Shown in pieces: positions 49,150-57,063 of a stretch of 64,000 nucleotides of DNA. Where the stretch lies: contig NZ_JAFHKT010000148.1 in assembly GCF_017052465.1 (NCBI RefSeq), forward strand, positions 124,001 to 188,000. The letters run 5' to 3'. This stretch comes from Arthrobacter pascens. Lineage in GTDB: Bacteria > Actinomycetota > Actinomycetes > Actinomycetales > Micrococcaceae. The notes beneath the pieces were generated by a model. The model saw nothing but the letters and a program-made list of their open reading frames with translations. It searched no databases and was not told the origin of the DNA. Position numbers and translations under genes: made by a program. Position 1 is the first letter of the stretch. Each line of letters begins with the position of its first letter.

Positions 49150-49324
49150 CGAAACAAGCTAGGCCGCGCAAAATACAGCTTCCAGCTGGCATTGAGAAAT
49201 ATTACGCGGGAGTAGCAGGGTCCCACCGTCCACATGCCCTGAAATCCGGCTAAGAACCAGCCTTTTGTGAAGTTATTCCCGTAGCGCGTGTGGCAAAGAT
49301 CTCCCCGGGTACGGCAGGGGAGAC

Positions 49325-51010
49325 CTAGCCGAGCATCGCGCGCTTGAGGGTGTCGAGGCCCACGGAGCCGATGTCCAATGCCTTCGTGTGGAACGCCTTG
49401 AGGTCAAAGCCGGGCCTGGCTTCGAGCTCGGCACGGATCTGCTCCCAGAGCCGCTGGCCCACCTTGTAGGACGGCGCCTGGCCGGGCCAGCCGAGATAGC
49501 GTGCGAACTCAAACTGCAGCTGCCCCTCGCTGATGTCGAGGTTTTGCTTGAGGAAGCCGTAGCCCTTCTCCGGTGTCCAGCTGCCCGACCCCCACCGGGC
49601 GGGCATCTCAAGCTCGAGGTGGATGCCGATGTCGAAGACCACCCGCGCAGCCCGCATCCGCTGCATGTCCAGCATGCCCATGTGGTCGCCGGGGTCCTTG
49701 AGGTAGCCGAGTTCCTCCATGAGCTTTTCGGCGTAGAGTGCCCAGCCCTCGCCGTGTCCCGAAGTCCAGCAGACGTTCCGGCGCCAGCTGTTCAGGAGTT
49801 CGCGCCGGTACACGGCCGTGGCGATCTGCAGGTGGTGCCCGGGCACGCCCTCGTGGAAAACGGTGGTGGTTTCCGCCCACGTGGTGAAGGTGTCCTCGCC
49901 CGCCGGTACGGACCACCACATGCGTCCGGGCCGGCTGAAGTCATCGGACGGGCCCGTGTAGTAGATGCCGCCCTCGTCGGTCGGCGCGATAAGGCACTCG
50001 AGGGTTTTCATCACGTCCGGGATGTCAAAGTGCACGCCGGCCAGGTCGGAGATGGCCCGGTCCGAAAGCTCCTGCATCCACGCCTTCAGGGCTTCGGTTC
50101 CCTTGAGCTGCCGGTCGGGATCGCTGTTCAGGATCCGCTTGGCCTCCGCGACGGACGATCCGGGCCGGATCTCCCCGGCTACGGCCTCCTGGGCGGCGAT
50201 GATCCGCTCCAGTTCACCGATGCCCCAGACGTAGGTTTCCTCCAGGTCCACCTCTGCCCCGAGGAAACCACGGGAGGCCAGGGCATAGCGTTCGCGGCCC
50301 ACGGCATCCTTCGCGGGCGCCACAGGCAGCAGCTCGTCCCTAAGGAACGCGGCCAGCCCGGAGTAGGCGTTCCGGGCTGCGGCAGCACCGGCGTCGAGCC
50401 GTTCCTGAACGGCTGCAGGCAGCGGGCCGTCAGCCGTCTTGGCCCCGGCGGCGAGCTTCGCGAAGAAGCCGTCCGCTGCCGCGTACTTGGTGGTCTGCTC
50501 TATGACGATGGACACCTGGCGGACGGCCGAAACCCGGCCGGCTTCCTTGGCAGCACGCAGGGACTCGATGTAGCCGCTGATGGCGCCGGGGACGCTGTGC
50601 ATGCGGCCGGCGATGTTCGCCCAGTGCTCCTCGGTGTCCGTGGGCATGAGGTCGAAGATGGAGCGGATGTTCTGTGCCGGCGATTCGATGTTGTTCAGCT
50701 CTGCCAAATCCCAGCCCGTGTCGTGGAACTCCAGCTCCAGCCCGAGGCGTTCGCGCATGGCGTCGAGGGTGACGGCGTCGACGTCGTCCACGGGCTCAAG
50801 CCCGTCGAGCGCGGCAAGGGTTTCGCGTGCCGCGGCAGCGAATTCCACGATGCCGGCGGGCGAGAAGTCCTGGAATTCCGTGTCGTGCCCCGGGATGCCG
50901 AGTGTGGTGGCCAGGCTGGGATCCAGGGCGACCAGGGTGTCCGTGTAGGCGTCGGCGACGGCGTCGATGGCAGTCCGGGGGCGCGATGGGGCGGCAGATT
51001 CAGTAGTCAC
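49325..51010 (-). CDS. DUF885 family putative metallopeptidase
   Basis: The 561-residue protein has the DUF885 zinc-site core FHEGVPGHHLQ near residue 390 and GHGEGWALYAEKLMEELG near 425. The C-terminal GPGQAPSYKVGQRLW and LDMQRMRAARVVFDIGIH also match the family. These are thought to be zinc carboxypeptidase-like enzymes, but activity is not established. There is no signal peptide, so it is cytoplasmic. The GTG start lies 71 nt after accE on the same strand and may be read through from the carboxylase genes. Confidence 0.87.
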   Translation of the reverse strand: MTTESAAPSRPRTAIDAVADAYTDTLVALDPSLATTLGIPGHDTEFQDFSPAGIVEFAAAARETLAALDGLEPVDDVDAVTLDAMRERLGLELEFHDTGWDLAELNNIESPAQNIRSIFDLMPTDTEEHWANIAGRMHSVPGAISGYIESLRAAKEAGRVSAVRQVSIVIEQTTKYAAADGFFAKLAAGAKTADGPLPAAVQERLDAGAAAARNAYSGLAAFLRDELLPVAPAKDAVGRERYALASRGFLGAEVDLEETYVWGIGELERIIAAQEAVAGEIRPGSSVAEAKRILNSDPDRQLKGTEALKAWMQELSDRAISDLAGVHFDIPDVMKTLECLIAPTDEGGIYYTGPSDDFSRPGRMWWSVPAGEDTFTTWAETTTVFHEGVPGHHLQIATAVYRRELLNSWRRNVCWTSGHGEGWALYAEKLMEELGYLKDPGDHMGMLDMQRMRAARVVFDIGIHLELEMPARWGSGSWTPEKGYGFLKQNLDISEGQLQFEFARYLGWPGQAPSYKVGQRLWEQIRAELEARPGFDLKAFHTKALDIGSVGLDTLKRAMLG

Positions 51011-51081
51011 CCCACGAGACTAACGGGGCGGTTCCGGTTATGAAAGACTCACTGAATTATTCAGCGCGTGCCACCGGCTTT

Positions 51082-51360
51082 TCAGCCGCGGCTGCGCTTC
51101 CAGGCTCCGGGCCCGGGCGTCGGGGCGAGACGCAGCTGCTGGCGCCGCACCCAGTGGCGGACGCTGGGCTTCCCGGCTTCAGCCGCTTCGGCTGTCCCGA
51201 GCGAAAGCACGACGGCGGTCAGCGCCGCCAGTTCTTCGGTCGTCGGGTCCCCCTTGACGACGGAGAAGAGCGGGGCTTCGTCGGTGTCAGCGGCCTTGGT
51301 TTCGACAGGCTCAACCACCGGCTGGGCGGCAGGCTTGGGCTGCGGGTCTTTCGGGTTCAC
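51082..51360 (-). CDS. accE: Acyl-CoA carboxylase epsilon subunit
   Basis: The 92-residue epsilon subunit bridges alpha and beta subunits in actinobacterial acyl-CoA carboxylases. The C-terminal half has the family pattern PLFSVVKGDPTTEELAALTA ... WVRRQQLRLAPTPGPGAWKR. The N-terminal half (residues 1-30) is variable in the family; here QPVVEPVETKA is encoded by a copy of a REP-like element (51300-51321). The GTG start overlaps the beta subunit stop by 4 nt, so the two are coupled. Confidence 0.93.
   Translation of the reverse strand: MNPKDPQPKPAAQPVVEPVETKAADTDEAPLFSVVKGDPTTEELAALTAVVLSLGTAEAAEAGKPSVRHWVRRQQLRLAPTPGPGAWKRSRG
51300..51321. repeat. REP-like element inside accE
   Basis: The core TTTCGACAGGCTCAA followed by CCACCGG matches the intergenic copies at 31048-31097. 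Read on the accE strand it encodes PVVEPVETK. Confidence 0.7.
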
Positions 51361-52940
51361 AGTGGGATGTTTCCGTGCTTCTTGGTGGGGAGGCTGGCGC
51401 GCTTGTCACGCAGCGCCCGCAATCCCTTGATGATCTGGAGGCGGGTGTCGGACGGGGCGATGACCGCGTCCACGTAGCCCAGCTGAGCGGCCTGGTACGG
51501 GTTGAGCAGCTCCTCCTCGTACTGGCGGATGACCTCGGCACGCTTGGCCTCGACGTCGCCGCCGTTCTCTGACACCGCAGCGAGATCGCGCCGGTAGAGG
51601 ATGTTGACGGCACCCTGTGCCCCCATGACGCCGATCTGGGCGGTGGGCCAGGCCAGGTTGAGGTCCGCGCCGAGCTTCTTGGAGCCCATCACGATGTAGG
51701 CGCCGCCGTAGGCCTTCCGGGTGATCACGGTCAGCTTGGGCACCGTGGCCTCCGCGTAGGCGTAGAGAAGTTTCGCGCCGCGGCGGATGATGCCCTGGAA
51801 TTCCTGGTCCTTGCCGGGGAGGAAGCCCGGAACGTCCACCAGGGTGATGATCGGAACGTTGAAGGCATCGCAGTGCCGCACGAAACGGGCTGCCTTTTCG
51901 GATGCGGAGATGTCCAGCGTTCCGGCGAACTGCATGGGCTGGTTGGCCACGATCCCGACGGTGTGGCCCTCGACCCGGCCGTAGCCGATGATCACGTTCG
52001 GCGCATACAGGGACTGCATTTCGAGGAAGTGGGCGTCGTCGACGATCTGTTCGATGACTTTCCGCATGTCGTACGGCTGGTTGGCGGAGTCAGGGATGAG
52101 GGTATCCAGGGCGAGGTCGTCGTCGTCGAGTTCCAGCTCCTGCTGGTGATCCAGGACGGGAGCCTCGGAGAGGTTGTTGGAGGGGAGGAAGTCCAGCAGT
52201 TCCCGGACAAACTCAATCGCGTCGGCCTCGTCCGCGGCCAGGTATGTGGACGTGCCCGTTGTGGCGTTGTGCTGCCGGGCTCCGCCGAGGGTCTCCATGT
52301 CCACGTCCTCGCCCGTGACGGTCTTGATGACGTCGGGGCCGGTGATGAACATGTGCGAGGTTTTGTCCACCATCACGACGTAGTCCGTGAGGGCGGGGGA
52401 GTAGGCGGCACCGCCGGCGCACGGGCCCATGATGAGGGAGATCTGGGGGACGACGCCGGAGGCGTGCACGTTGTTGCGGAAGATGTCCGCGAACATGGCC
52501 AGCGAGGCGACGCCTTCCTGGATGCGGGCGCCGCCGCCGTCGTTGATGCCCACCACCGGGCAGCCGTTGCGCAGCGCGAATTCCTGGACCTTGACGATCT
52601 TTTCGCCGTTGACCTGGCTCAGCGAGCCGCCGTAAACACTGAAGTCCTGGCTGTACAGCGCAACGAGCCGGCCGTCCACGGTGCCGTAACCGGACACCAC
52701 GCCGTCACCCAGCGGCTTCTTCTTCTCCATGCCGAATGCCGTGGAACGGTGCACGGCCAGGGCATCGAACTCCACGAAGGATCCCTCGTCCACGAGCAGG
52801 TCGATGCGCTCGCGGGCCGTGTTCTTGCCGCGGGCGTGCTGCTTCTCGATCGCTTCCGGGCCGGAGGGCTGCTCTGCGCTGGCCTGGCGGTCGCGGAAAT
52901 CGGCAATCTTTCCCGCCGTCGTGGTCAGATCGTGGCTCAT
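51357..52940 (-). CDS. Acyl-CoA carboxylase beta subunit (carboxyltransferase)
   Basis: It transfers CO2 from carboxybiotin to acetyl-, propionyl- or longer acyl-CoA. The 527 residues show GINDGGGARIQEGVASLA, GPCAGGAAYSPALTDYVVMV (N-terminal oxyanion loop) and FLPGKDQEFQGIIRRGAKLL with RKAYGGAYIVMGSKKLGADL (C-terminal loop). This is the AccD5/PccB type. The ATG at 52940 with GGAG 8 nt upstream is chosen; the longer open frame is rejected. It is divergent from an SDR gene and then birA, and is overlapped by accE. Confidence 0.95.
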   Translation of the reverse strand: MSHDLTTTAGKIADFRDRQASAEQPSGPEAIEKQHARGKNTARERIDLLVDEGSFVEFDALAVHRSTAFGMEKKKPLGDGVVSGYGTVDGRLVALYSQDFSVYGGSLSQVNGEKIVKVQEFALRNGCPVVGINDGGGARIQEGVASLAMFADIFRNNVHASGVVPQISLIMGPCAGGAAYSPALTDYVVMVDKTSHMFITGPDVIKTVTGEDVDMETLGGARQHNATTGTSTYLAADEADAIEFVRELLDFLPSNNLSEAPVLDHQQELELDDDDLALDTLIPDSANQPYDMRKVIEQIVDDAHFLEMQSLYAPNVIIGYGRVEGHTVGIVANQPMQFAGTLDISASEKAARFVRHCDAFNVPIITLVDVPGFLPGKDQEFQGIIRRGAKLLYAYAEATVPKLTVITRKAYGGAYIVMGSKKLGADLNLAWPTAQIGVMGAQGAVNILYRRDLAAVSENGGDVEAKRAEVIRQYEEELLNPYQAAQLGYVDAVIAPSDTRLQIIKGLRALRDKRASLPTKKHGNIPL

Positions 52941-53143
52941 GAAGTGTCTCCGGCTCTGTAGCTGTTGTGTAGCTGATGCATGCTGTGGCAGCGTAATGCT
53001 GGGCGTCTGGCGTGGCGTGGCGAGCTGCCTTAAGTAGCTTCCACACAAATCAAAGGCCCTGATGGCTAGTCTAGTGACGCATATTCCGTGCGCTGCTGTA
53101 GGGATCCTACAATTTTCGCCGATCGTGTCGGCAGGGACGTCTA

Positions 53144-53161
53144 TGTTACTCGTCGGTAACA
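53144..53161. promoter_or_regulatory. Inverted repeat before the SDR gene
   Basis: TGTTAC-TCGTCG-GTAACA has perfect 6-bp arms and ends 21 bp before the 53183 ATG, so it would overlap the promoter or transcription start. It also lies in the divergent region ahead of the acyl-CoA carboxylase beta gene. Confidence 0.45.
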
Positions 53162-53182
53162 TTGAGCAGTTAGAGTGTCCCT

Positions 53183-54070
53183 ATGACTTCAAGCAACGAC
53201 GCTTTCCCTCCCTCCGCGACCCCCTACCACGCCACCGGATCGCTCCGCGGCCGGACGCTTTTGATGTCCGGCGGCAGTCGCGGCATCGGCCTCGCCATTG
53301 CCTTGCGCGCCGCCCAGGACGGCGCCAACATCGTCCTGCTGGCCAAAACCGGCGAGCCGCACGCTAAGCTCCAGGGCACCGTGTTCAGCGCCGCGGATGA
53401 GCTGCAGGCGGCCGGCGGAAACGCGCTTCCCCTGGTGGGGGACGTCCGCAATGACGACGACGTCGCCCACGCCGTCGATGCCGCCGTCGAACGCTTTGGC
53501 GGGATCGACATTGTCATCAACAATGCCTCGGCCATCGATCTGTCCCGCACCGACGACGTCGACATGAAGCGGTACGACCTGATGCAGGATGTCAACGTCC
53601 GCGGGACTTTCCTGCTGTCCAAGCTCGCCCTGCCTGCCCTGCGGAAGTCCGACGGCGGACACATCCTCACGCTCTCGCCGCCGCTGAATCTCGATCCCAC
53701 GTGGGCGGGCAAGCACCTGGCCTACACGATGGCCAAATACGGCATGAGCCTCACCACGCTGGGCCTGGCCGAGGAACTCAAGGCGGACGGCATCCGCGTC
53801 AACTCCCTCTGGCCGTGCACCCTGATTGATACCGCGGCCATCCGGAACATGCCGGGTGGCGAATCGATGGTCCGTGCCGCCCGCGGCCCGCGGATCATGG
53901 CGGATGCGGCCCACGCCGTGCTCACCGGAGCCAACCTCACGGACGCCGCCGCACCGTCCGGAAACTTCTACACGGACGAACAAGTGCTCGCCGCCGCCGG
54001 AGTGCGGGACTTCCGGCCCTACAGCCTGGGTGCAGCCGAGGACCAGCTGGTACCTGATATCTTCCTCTGA
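53183..54070 (+). CDS. Short-chain dehydrogenase/reductase (SDR)
   Basis: The 295-residue protein has the classical SDR signatures: TLLMSGGSRGIGLAIALRA (TGxxxGxG variant) near residue 25, NNASAI, and YTMAKYGM (catalytic Y and K) near residue 185, followed by LWPCTLIDT. The catalytic Ser position reads LSPPLN, with Ser in TLSPPL. It resembles HSDL2-type dehydrogenases. The ATG has no clear Shine-Dalgarno sequence and lies 21 nt after a palindrome, so the transcript could be leaderless. Substrate unknown; acyl or steroid compounds are common for HSDL2 but are not shown here. Confidence 0.85.
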   Translation: MTSSNDAFPPSATPYHATGSLRGRTLLMSGGSRGIGLAIALRAAQDGANIVLLAKTGEPHAKLQGTVFSAADELQAAGGNALPLVGDVRNDDDVAHAVDAAVERFGGIDIVINNASAIDLSRTDDVDMKRYDLMQDVNVRGTFLLSKLALPALRKSDGGHILTLSPPLNLDPTWAGKHLAYTMAKYGMSLTTLGLAEELKADGIRVNSLWPCTLIDTAAIRNMPGGESMVRAARGPRIMADAAHAVLTGANLTDAAAPSGNFYTDEQVLAAAGVRDFRPYSLGAAEDQLVPDIFL

Positions 54071-54130
54071 CTTCCCTGAGTGCCCGCCCGGATCGGCCGC
54101 GCCGGCCCGGCAACTCGATAGGATTCAAGC

Positions 54131-55090
54131 ATGGATGCCGCACGCCCTGATGAAAGCCCTGAAGTGCAGGAAAACCTGTCCGGATCTAAGGGACTGCCGG
54201 AGCGGCCAGCGCTGGACCGCGAAGCGCTGTGCAGCGCCGAATTCCTGTCAGCGCACGGCATTTCGCAGCTGAAGGTCGTGGATGCCACCGGTTCCACCAA
54301 CGCCGACCTCCTGCGCGCCGTCACTGTCGAGCCCAAGGCCTGGCAGGACCTCGCCGTCCTGACCGCCGAGCACCAGACCGCTGCCCGCGGCAGGCTGGAC
54401 CGCACCTGGGAGGCGCCCGAGCGCAGCTCTGTCCTGGTCTCCATCGTCCTGCGCCCCGTCAACGCCGACGGGCGGCCGCTCCCCACCCAGACCTACTCCT
54501 GGCTCTCGCTGCTGGCTGCCCTCGCGCTCCGCGACGCGCTGCTGGAAACGGCCGGGCTGCGGGCGGACGTCAAATGGCCCAACGACGTCCTGGTCAAAGG
54601 CCGGAAGATCGCCGGCATCCTGGCCCAGCTCGGCCCGATGGGGGACGGCTCCGTGCCGCCGGTGATCCTTGGCACGGGGCTGAACGTCACCCTGACCGAG
54701 GCCGAACTGCCCGTCCCCACTGCCACCTCGGTGCAGCTCGAGGGCGCCGAAACGGTGGACCGCACCGCCCTCCTGAAGAGCTACCTGTCCAGGTTTTGCA
54801 CCCTTTACCGCAGTTTCTGCAACGCCGACGGCGACCCCACCGCGGGTCTCGCGGGCGGCCCGTCCCTGCACAAGCGGGTGGAAGCCGTCATGGTCACGCT
54901 GGGGCAGCAGGTGCGTGCCCACCTGCCCGGCGACCACGAAATCATCGGGCACGCCTCGCGGCTGGACGACTCCGGCTCCCTCCTGGTGGTGGATTCCTCG
55001 GCCCGCGAGCATGTGGTGACGGCCGGGGACGTCGTCCACCTGCGCCCATGGACTCCGCCGGGGCAGTCCGCGGAAAGTGGCAATGCGTAA
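54131..55090 (+). CDS. birA: Biotin-[acetyl-CoA-carboxylase] ligase
   Basis: BirA attaches biotin to the lysine of the carboxylase alpha subunit. The 319-residue protein has VVDATGSTNADLLRA, TAARGRLDRTWEAP (biotinyl-AMP loop), KWPNDVLVKGRKIAGILAQ, VILGTGLNV and the C-terminal SH3-like segment. There is no N-terminal HTH, so it is a mono-functional (group I) ligase. It is divergent from accD, as in Mycobacterium (birA-accD5). The 3' end overlaps the PH-domain gene. Confidence 0.95.
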   Translation: MDAARPDESPEVQENLSGSKGLPERPALDREALCSAEFLSAHGISQLKVVDATGSTNADLLRAVTVEPKAWQDLAVLTAEHQTAARGRLDRTWEAPERSSVLVSIVLRPVNADGRPLPTQTYSWLSLLAALALRDALLETAGLRADVKWPNDVLVKGRKIAGILAQLGPMGDGSVPPVILGTGLNVTLTEAELPVPTATSVQLEGAETVDRTALLKSYLSRFCTLYRSFCNADGDPTAGLAGGPSLHKRVEAVMVTLGQQVRAHLPGDHEIIGHASRLDDSGSLLVVDSSAREHVVTAGDVVHLRPWTPPGQSAESGNA

Positions 55091-55682
55091 AGACCTCCTG
55101 CCGGGGGAGCAGGTCATCGTGATGACCCGCCCACAGCCCAGGATGCTGTTCATTCCGGCGGTGGTGTTTGTTGTGGCACCTGCGCTGGCCGCCTTCGCCA
55201 GCGCGTGGATCATCCGGGGCGGGCTGCGGGACATGTACCCGGCAGTTTCCGCTGACTGGACCTTCTGGCTGGTGGCGGGCTGCGTGCTTGCGGCCCTCTG
55301 GGCGCTGTGCGGATTTTGCCTGCCGCGGCTGTTGCGGTGGCAGGCCACCCGGTACTTCCTGACGAGCCGCAGGATTATGGCCCGCTACGGCATCCTCCGG
55401 CGGCGGGACCAGCAGGTCTTTCTGGCGTCCGTGCGTAACGTCACGGTCACCCAGACCCTGCTCCAGCGGATGTTGCGCTCCGGGACTATATCCTTGGATG
55501 CCGGGCACCAGTTCAGCGCCGTACTACGGGATGTGCCCGAAGTCGCCACGTTCCACAGGTTTGTGTTGGACGCGCTGGACGAACTTCCGAAGGATGAGTT
55601 TTTTGAATGGGGCCATGCGCAGGACGGATCCGACGCCGGATTTCCGCGGGATGTGAGAGAAGGTGGAAGAGATGAACGATGA
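55083..55682 (+). CDS. Bacterial PH domain membrane protein
   Basis: The 199-residue protein starts MRKDLLPGEQVIVMTRPQP. Two transmembrane segments (about residues 18-42 and 60-82: FIPAVVFVVAPALAAFASAW; LVAGCVLAALWALCGFCL) are followed by a bPH2-type domain (ATRYFLTSRRIMARYGILRR, VFLASVRNVTVTQTLLQRML). This matches the Rv3278c-like protein adjacent to birA in Mycobacterium. The ATG at 55083 has GGAAAG 6 nt upstream; a GTG two codons upstream is possible. It overlaps birA by 8 nt and the cyclase gene by 11 nt. Confidence 0.85.
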   Translation: MRKDLLPGEQVIVMTRPQPRMLFIPAVVFVVAPALAAFASAWIIRGGLRDMYPAVSADWTFWLVAGCVLAALWALCGFCLPRLLRWQATRYFLTSRRIMARYGILRRRDQQVFLASVRNVTVTQTLLQRMLRSGTISLDAGHQFSAVLRDVPEVATFHRFVLDALDELPKDEFFEWGHAQDGSDAGFPRDVREGGRDER

Positions 55683-56799
55683 GGATCACCGCGTGAGCCA
55701 GGAAAGCAGCGATGAGATGGCCGACGCCGCCGTCGAGGCTCCTTCCACCGGCACGATGTCCGCCGAAAGGATCGCCATCAAGGCCCTTGAAGCCAGGCTC
55801 CTCGGCGGCGAACGAAAGCTGCGCCGCCGCGAGGTGGCAGCCGGTGCGGGCCTGTCGCTGCTGTCGGCACGGAAGCTGTGGCGTGCCCTCGGGTTCCCCA
55901 ACCTCGGGGACGACGAGGTCGCCTTCACCGAGCGCGACCAGGCCGCGCTGAACACCGCGGTGGACCTGGTCCGGACCGGCAAGCTCACCGAAGAGGCAGC
56001 CATTTCGGTCACCCGTGCCATCGGCCAGATGACCGACCGTATGGTGGTCTGGCAGATTGAGGCGCTCGTGGAGGACATGGTCCATGAGCAGGGAGTCACG
56101 GACCCGGTCGCCCGAAAACGGCTCGTGAATGAACTGCCCGCGCTGGTTGACCCGCTCGAGGAGATGCTTGTCTACTCGTGGCGTCGCCAGTTGAACGCCG
56201 CGGTGCAGCGCCTTGCCGTCCGGGCAGAGGCGGGACTCCAGGCCAGCGAGGAAGGCCGGGAAGGCGACGAGGATGACGCGCCGCTTCCCCTGGCCCGGGC
56301 CGTGGGTTTCGCCGACCTCGTGTCCTATACGAGCCTTTCCCGGCGGATGAACGAAAAGACCCTGGCCAAGCTGGTGCAGAGGTTCGAAAACAAGTGCGCG
56401 GAGATCATCTCCGTGGGTGGCGGCCGGCTGGTGAAGACAGTGGGCGACGAAGTCCTGTACATCGCCGAGACACCGGCCGCGGGCGCGGAGATTTCGCTGG
56501 CTCTGGCCGAGGCCTTTACCCGGGACGAGATCCTTCCGGAGGCGCGTGTGGCCATGGTGTGGGGACGGATTCTGTCCCGGCTGGGGGACATTTACGGTCC
56601 CACCGTCAACTTGGCAGCCCGCCTGACCACGCTGGCTGACCCCGGCACCGTGCTGGTGGACTCCATGACCGCCGCAGCCCTTGACCAGGACGAGCGCTTT
56701 GTGCTGATTCCGAAGGATGCGGAGAATGTCCGCGGCTTTGGCGAGATCATGCCGGTGATGCTCGCCCGGGGCCAGGGCAAGGGGCTCGTGCTGGACTGA
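55672..56799 (+). CDS. Class III adenylate cyclase with Rv1264-like autoinhibitory domain
   Basis: The 375-residue protein has an N-terminal regulatory region (about 30-205) like the autoinhibitory domain of Mycobacterium Rv1264. The catalytic domain (about 205-365) has the first metal Asp in GFADLVSYTSLSRRM, the substrate Lys and second Asp in VKTVGDEVLY, and LGDIYGPTVNLAARLTTLADPGT with substrate Asp, transition-state Asn and Arg. All canonical residues are present, so it should make cAMP. The ATG at 55672 has AGAAGG 8 nt upstream; a GTG at 55663 is possible. No transmembrane segment. It overlaps the PH-domain gene and is probably cotranscribed with birA. Confidence 0.9.
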   Translation: MNDEDHRVSQESSDEMADAAVEAPSTGTMSAERIAIKALEARLLGGERKLRRREVAAGAGLSLLSARKLWRALGFPNLGDDEVAFTERDQAALNTAVDLVRTGKLTEEAAISVTRAIGQMTDRMVVWQIEALVEDMVHEQGVTDPVARKRLVNELPALVDPLEEMLVYSWRRQLNAAVQRLAVRAEAGLQASEEGREGDEDDAPLPLARAVGFADLVSYTSLSRRMNEKTLAKLVQRFENKCAEIISVGGGRLVKTVGDEVLYIAETPAAGAEISLALAEAFTRDEILPEARVAMVWGRILSRLGDIYGPTVNLAARLTTLADPGTVLVDSMTAAALDQDERFVLIPKDAENVRGFGEIMPVMLARGQGKGLVLD

Positions 56800-56865
56800 C
56801 GTTGGCAGTGCAACTCGTCCCGCCAGGGCGTGGGGGACTCCTCCCCATCGCCCATTGCACGTCAG
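56796..56865 (+). terminator. Complex hairpin after the cyclase gene
   Basis: Outer CTGACG (56796-56801) / CGTCAG (56860-56865), next TGCAA / TTGCA, and the inner GGCG-GGGG...CCCC-CGCC arms fold the region into a long imperfect hairpin starting at the cyclase stop. Confidence 0.4.
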
Positions 56866-56910
56866 GTGGGTAGTCTTGCACGGTAACGGAGGGCCCTGTG
56901 CGGGCTCTTC

Positions 56911-56938
56911 TTGGACAAGCCGTCCGAGCCCATGTAAT
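56911..56938 (+). promoter_or_regulatory. Candidate promoter for the large Ig/Fn3 protein
   Basis: -35-like TTGGAC (56911-56916) and -10-like TGTAAT (56933-56938) with a 16-nt spacer lie about 125 nt upstream of the GTG start. The leader also contains GTGACATTCC-type sequence on the opposite strand with no recognised motif. Confidence 0.35.
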
Positions 56939-57063
56939 AGTCGAAACTCAGAATTGTTCCGGCGTCTCTATGGGGGAGTGGCGGAATGTCACAGCCTCTG
57001 GTGCTCACCAGGGGCTTATAGGCTGCGCTCAGGCGGCTGTGATTTCAGGGGAATAATAACGCT

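Noticed and set aside
40805..51081. Prophage or integrative element between maf and accE
   Set aside because: No integrase, phage structural gene, tRNA target or attachment repeats are visible; the block holds ordinary accessory genes.
52941..53162. An extension of the carboxylase beta gene upstream of 52940
   Set aside because: No family homology there, while an ATG with GGAG at correct distance exists at 52940.
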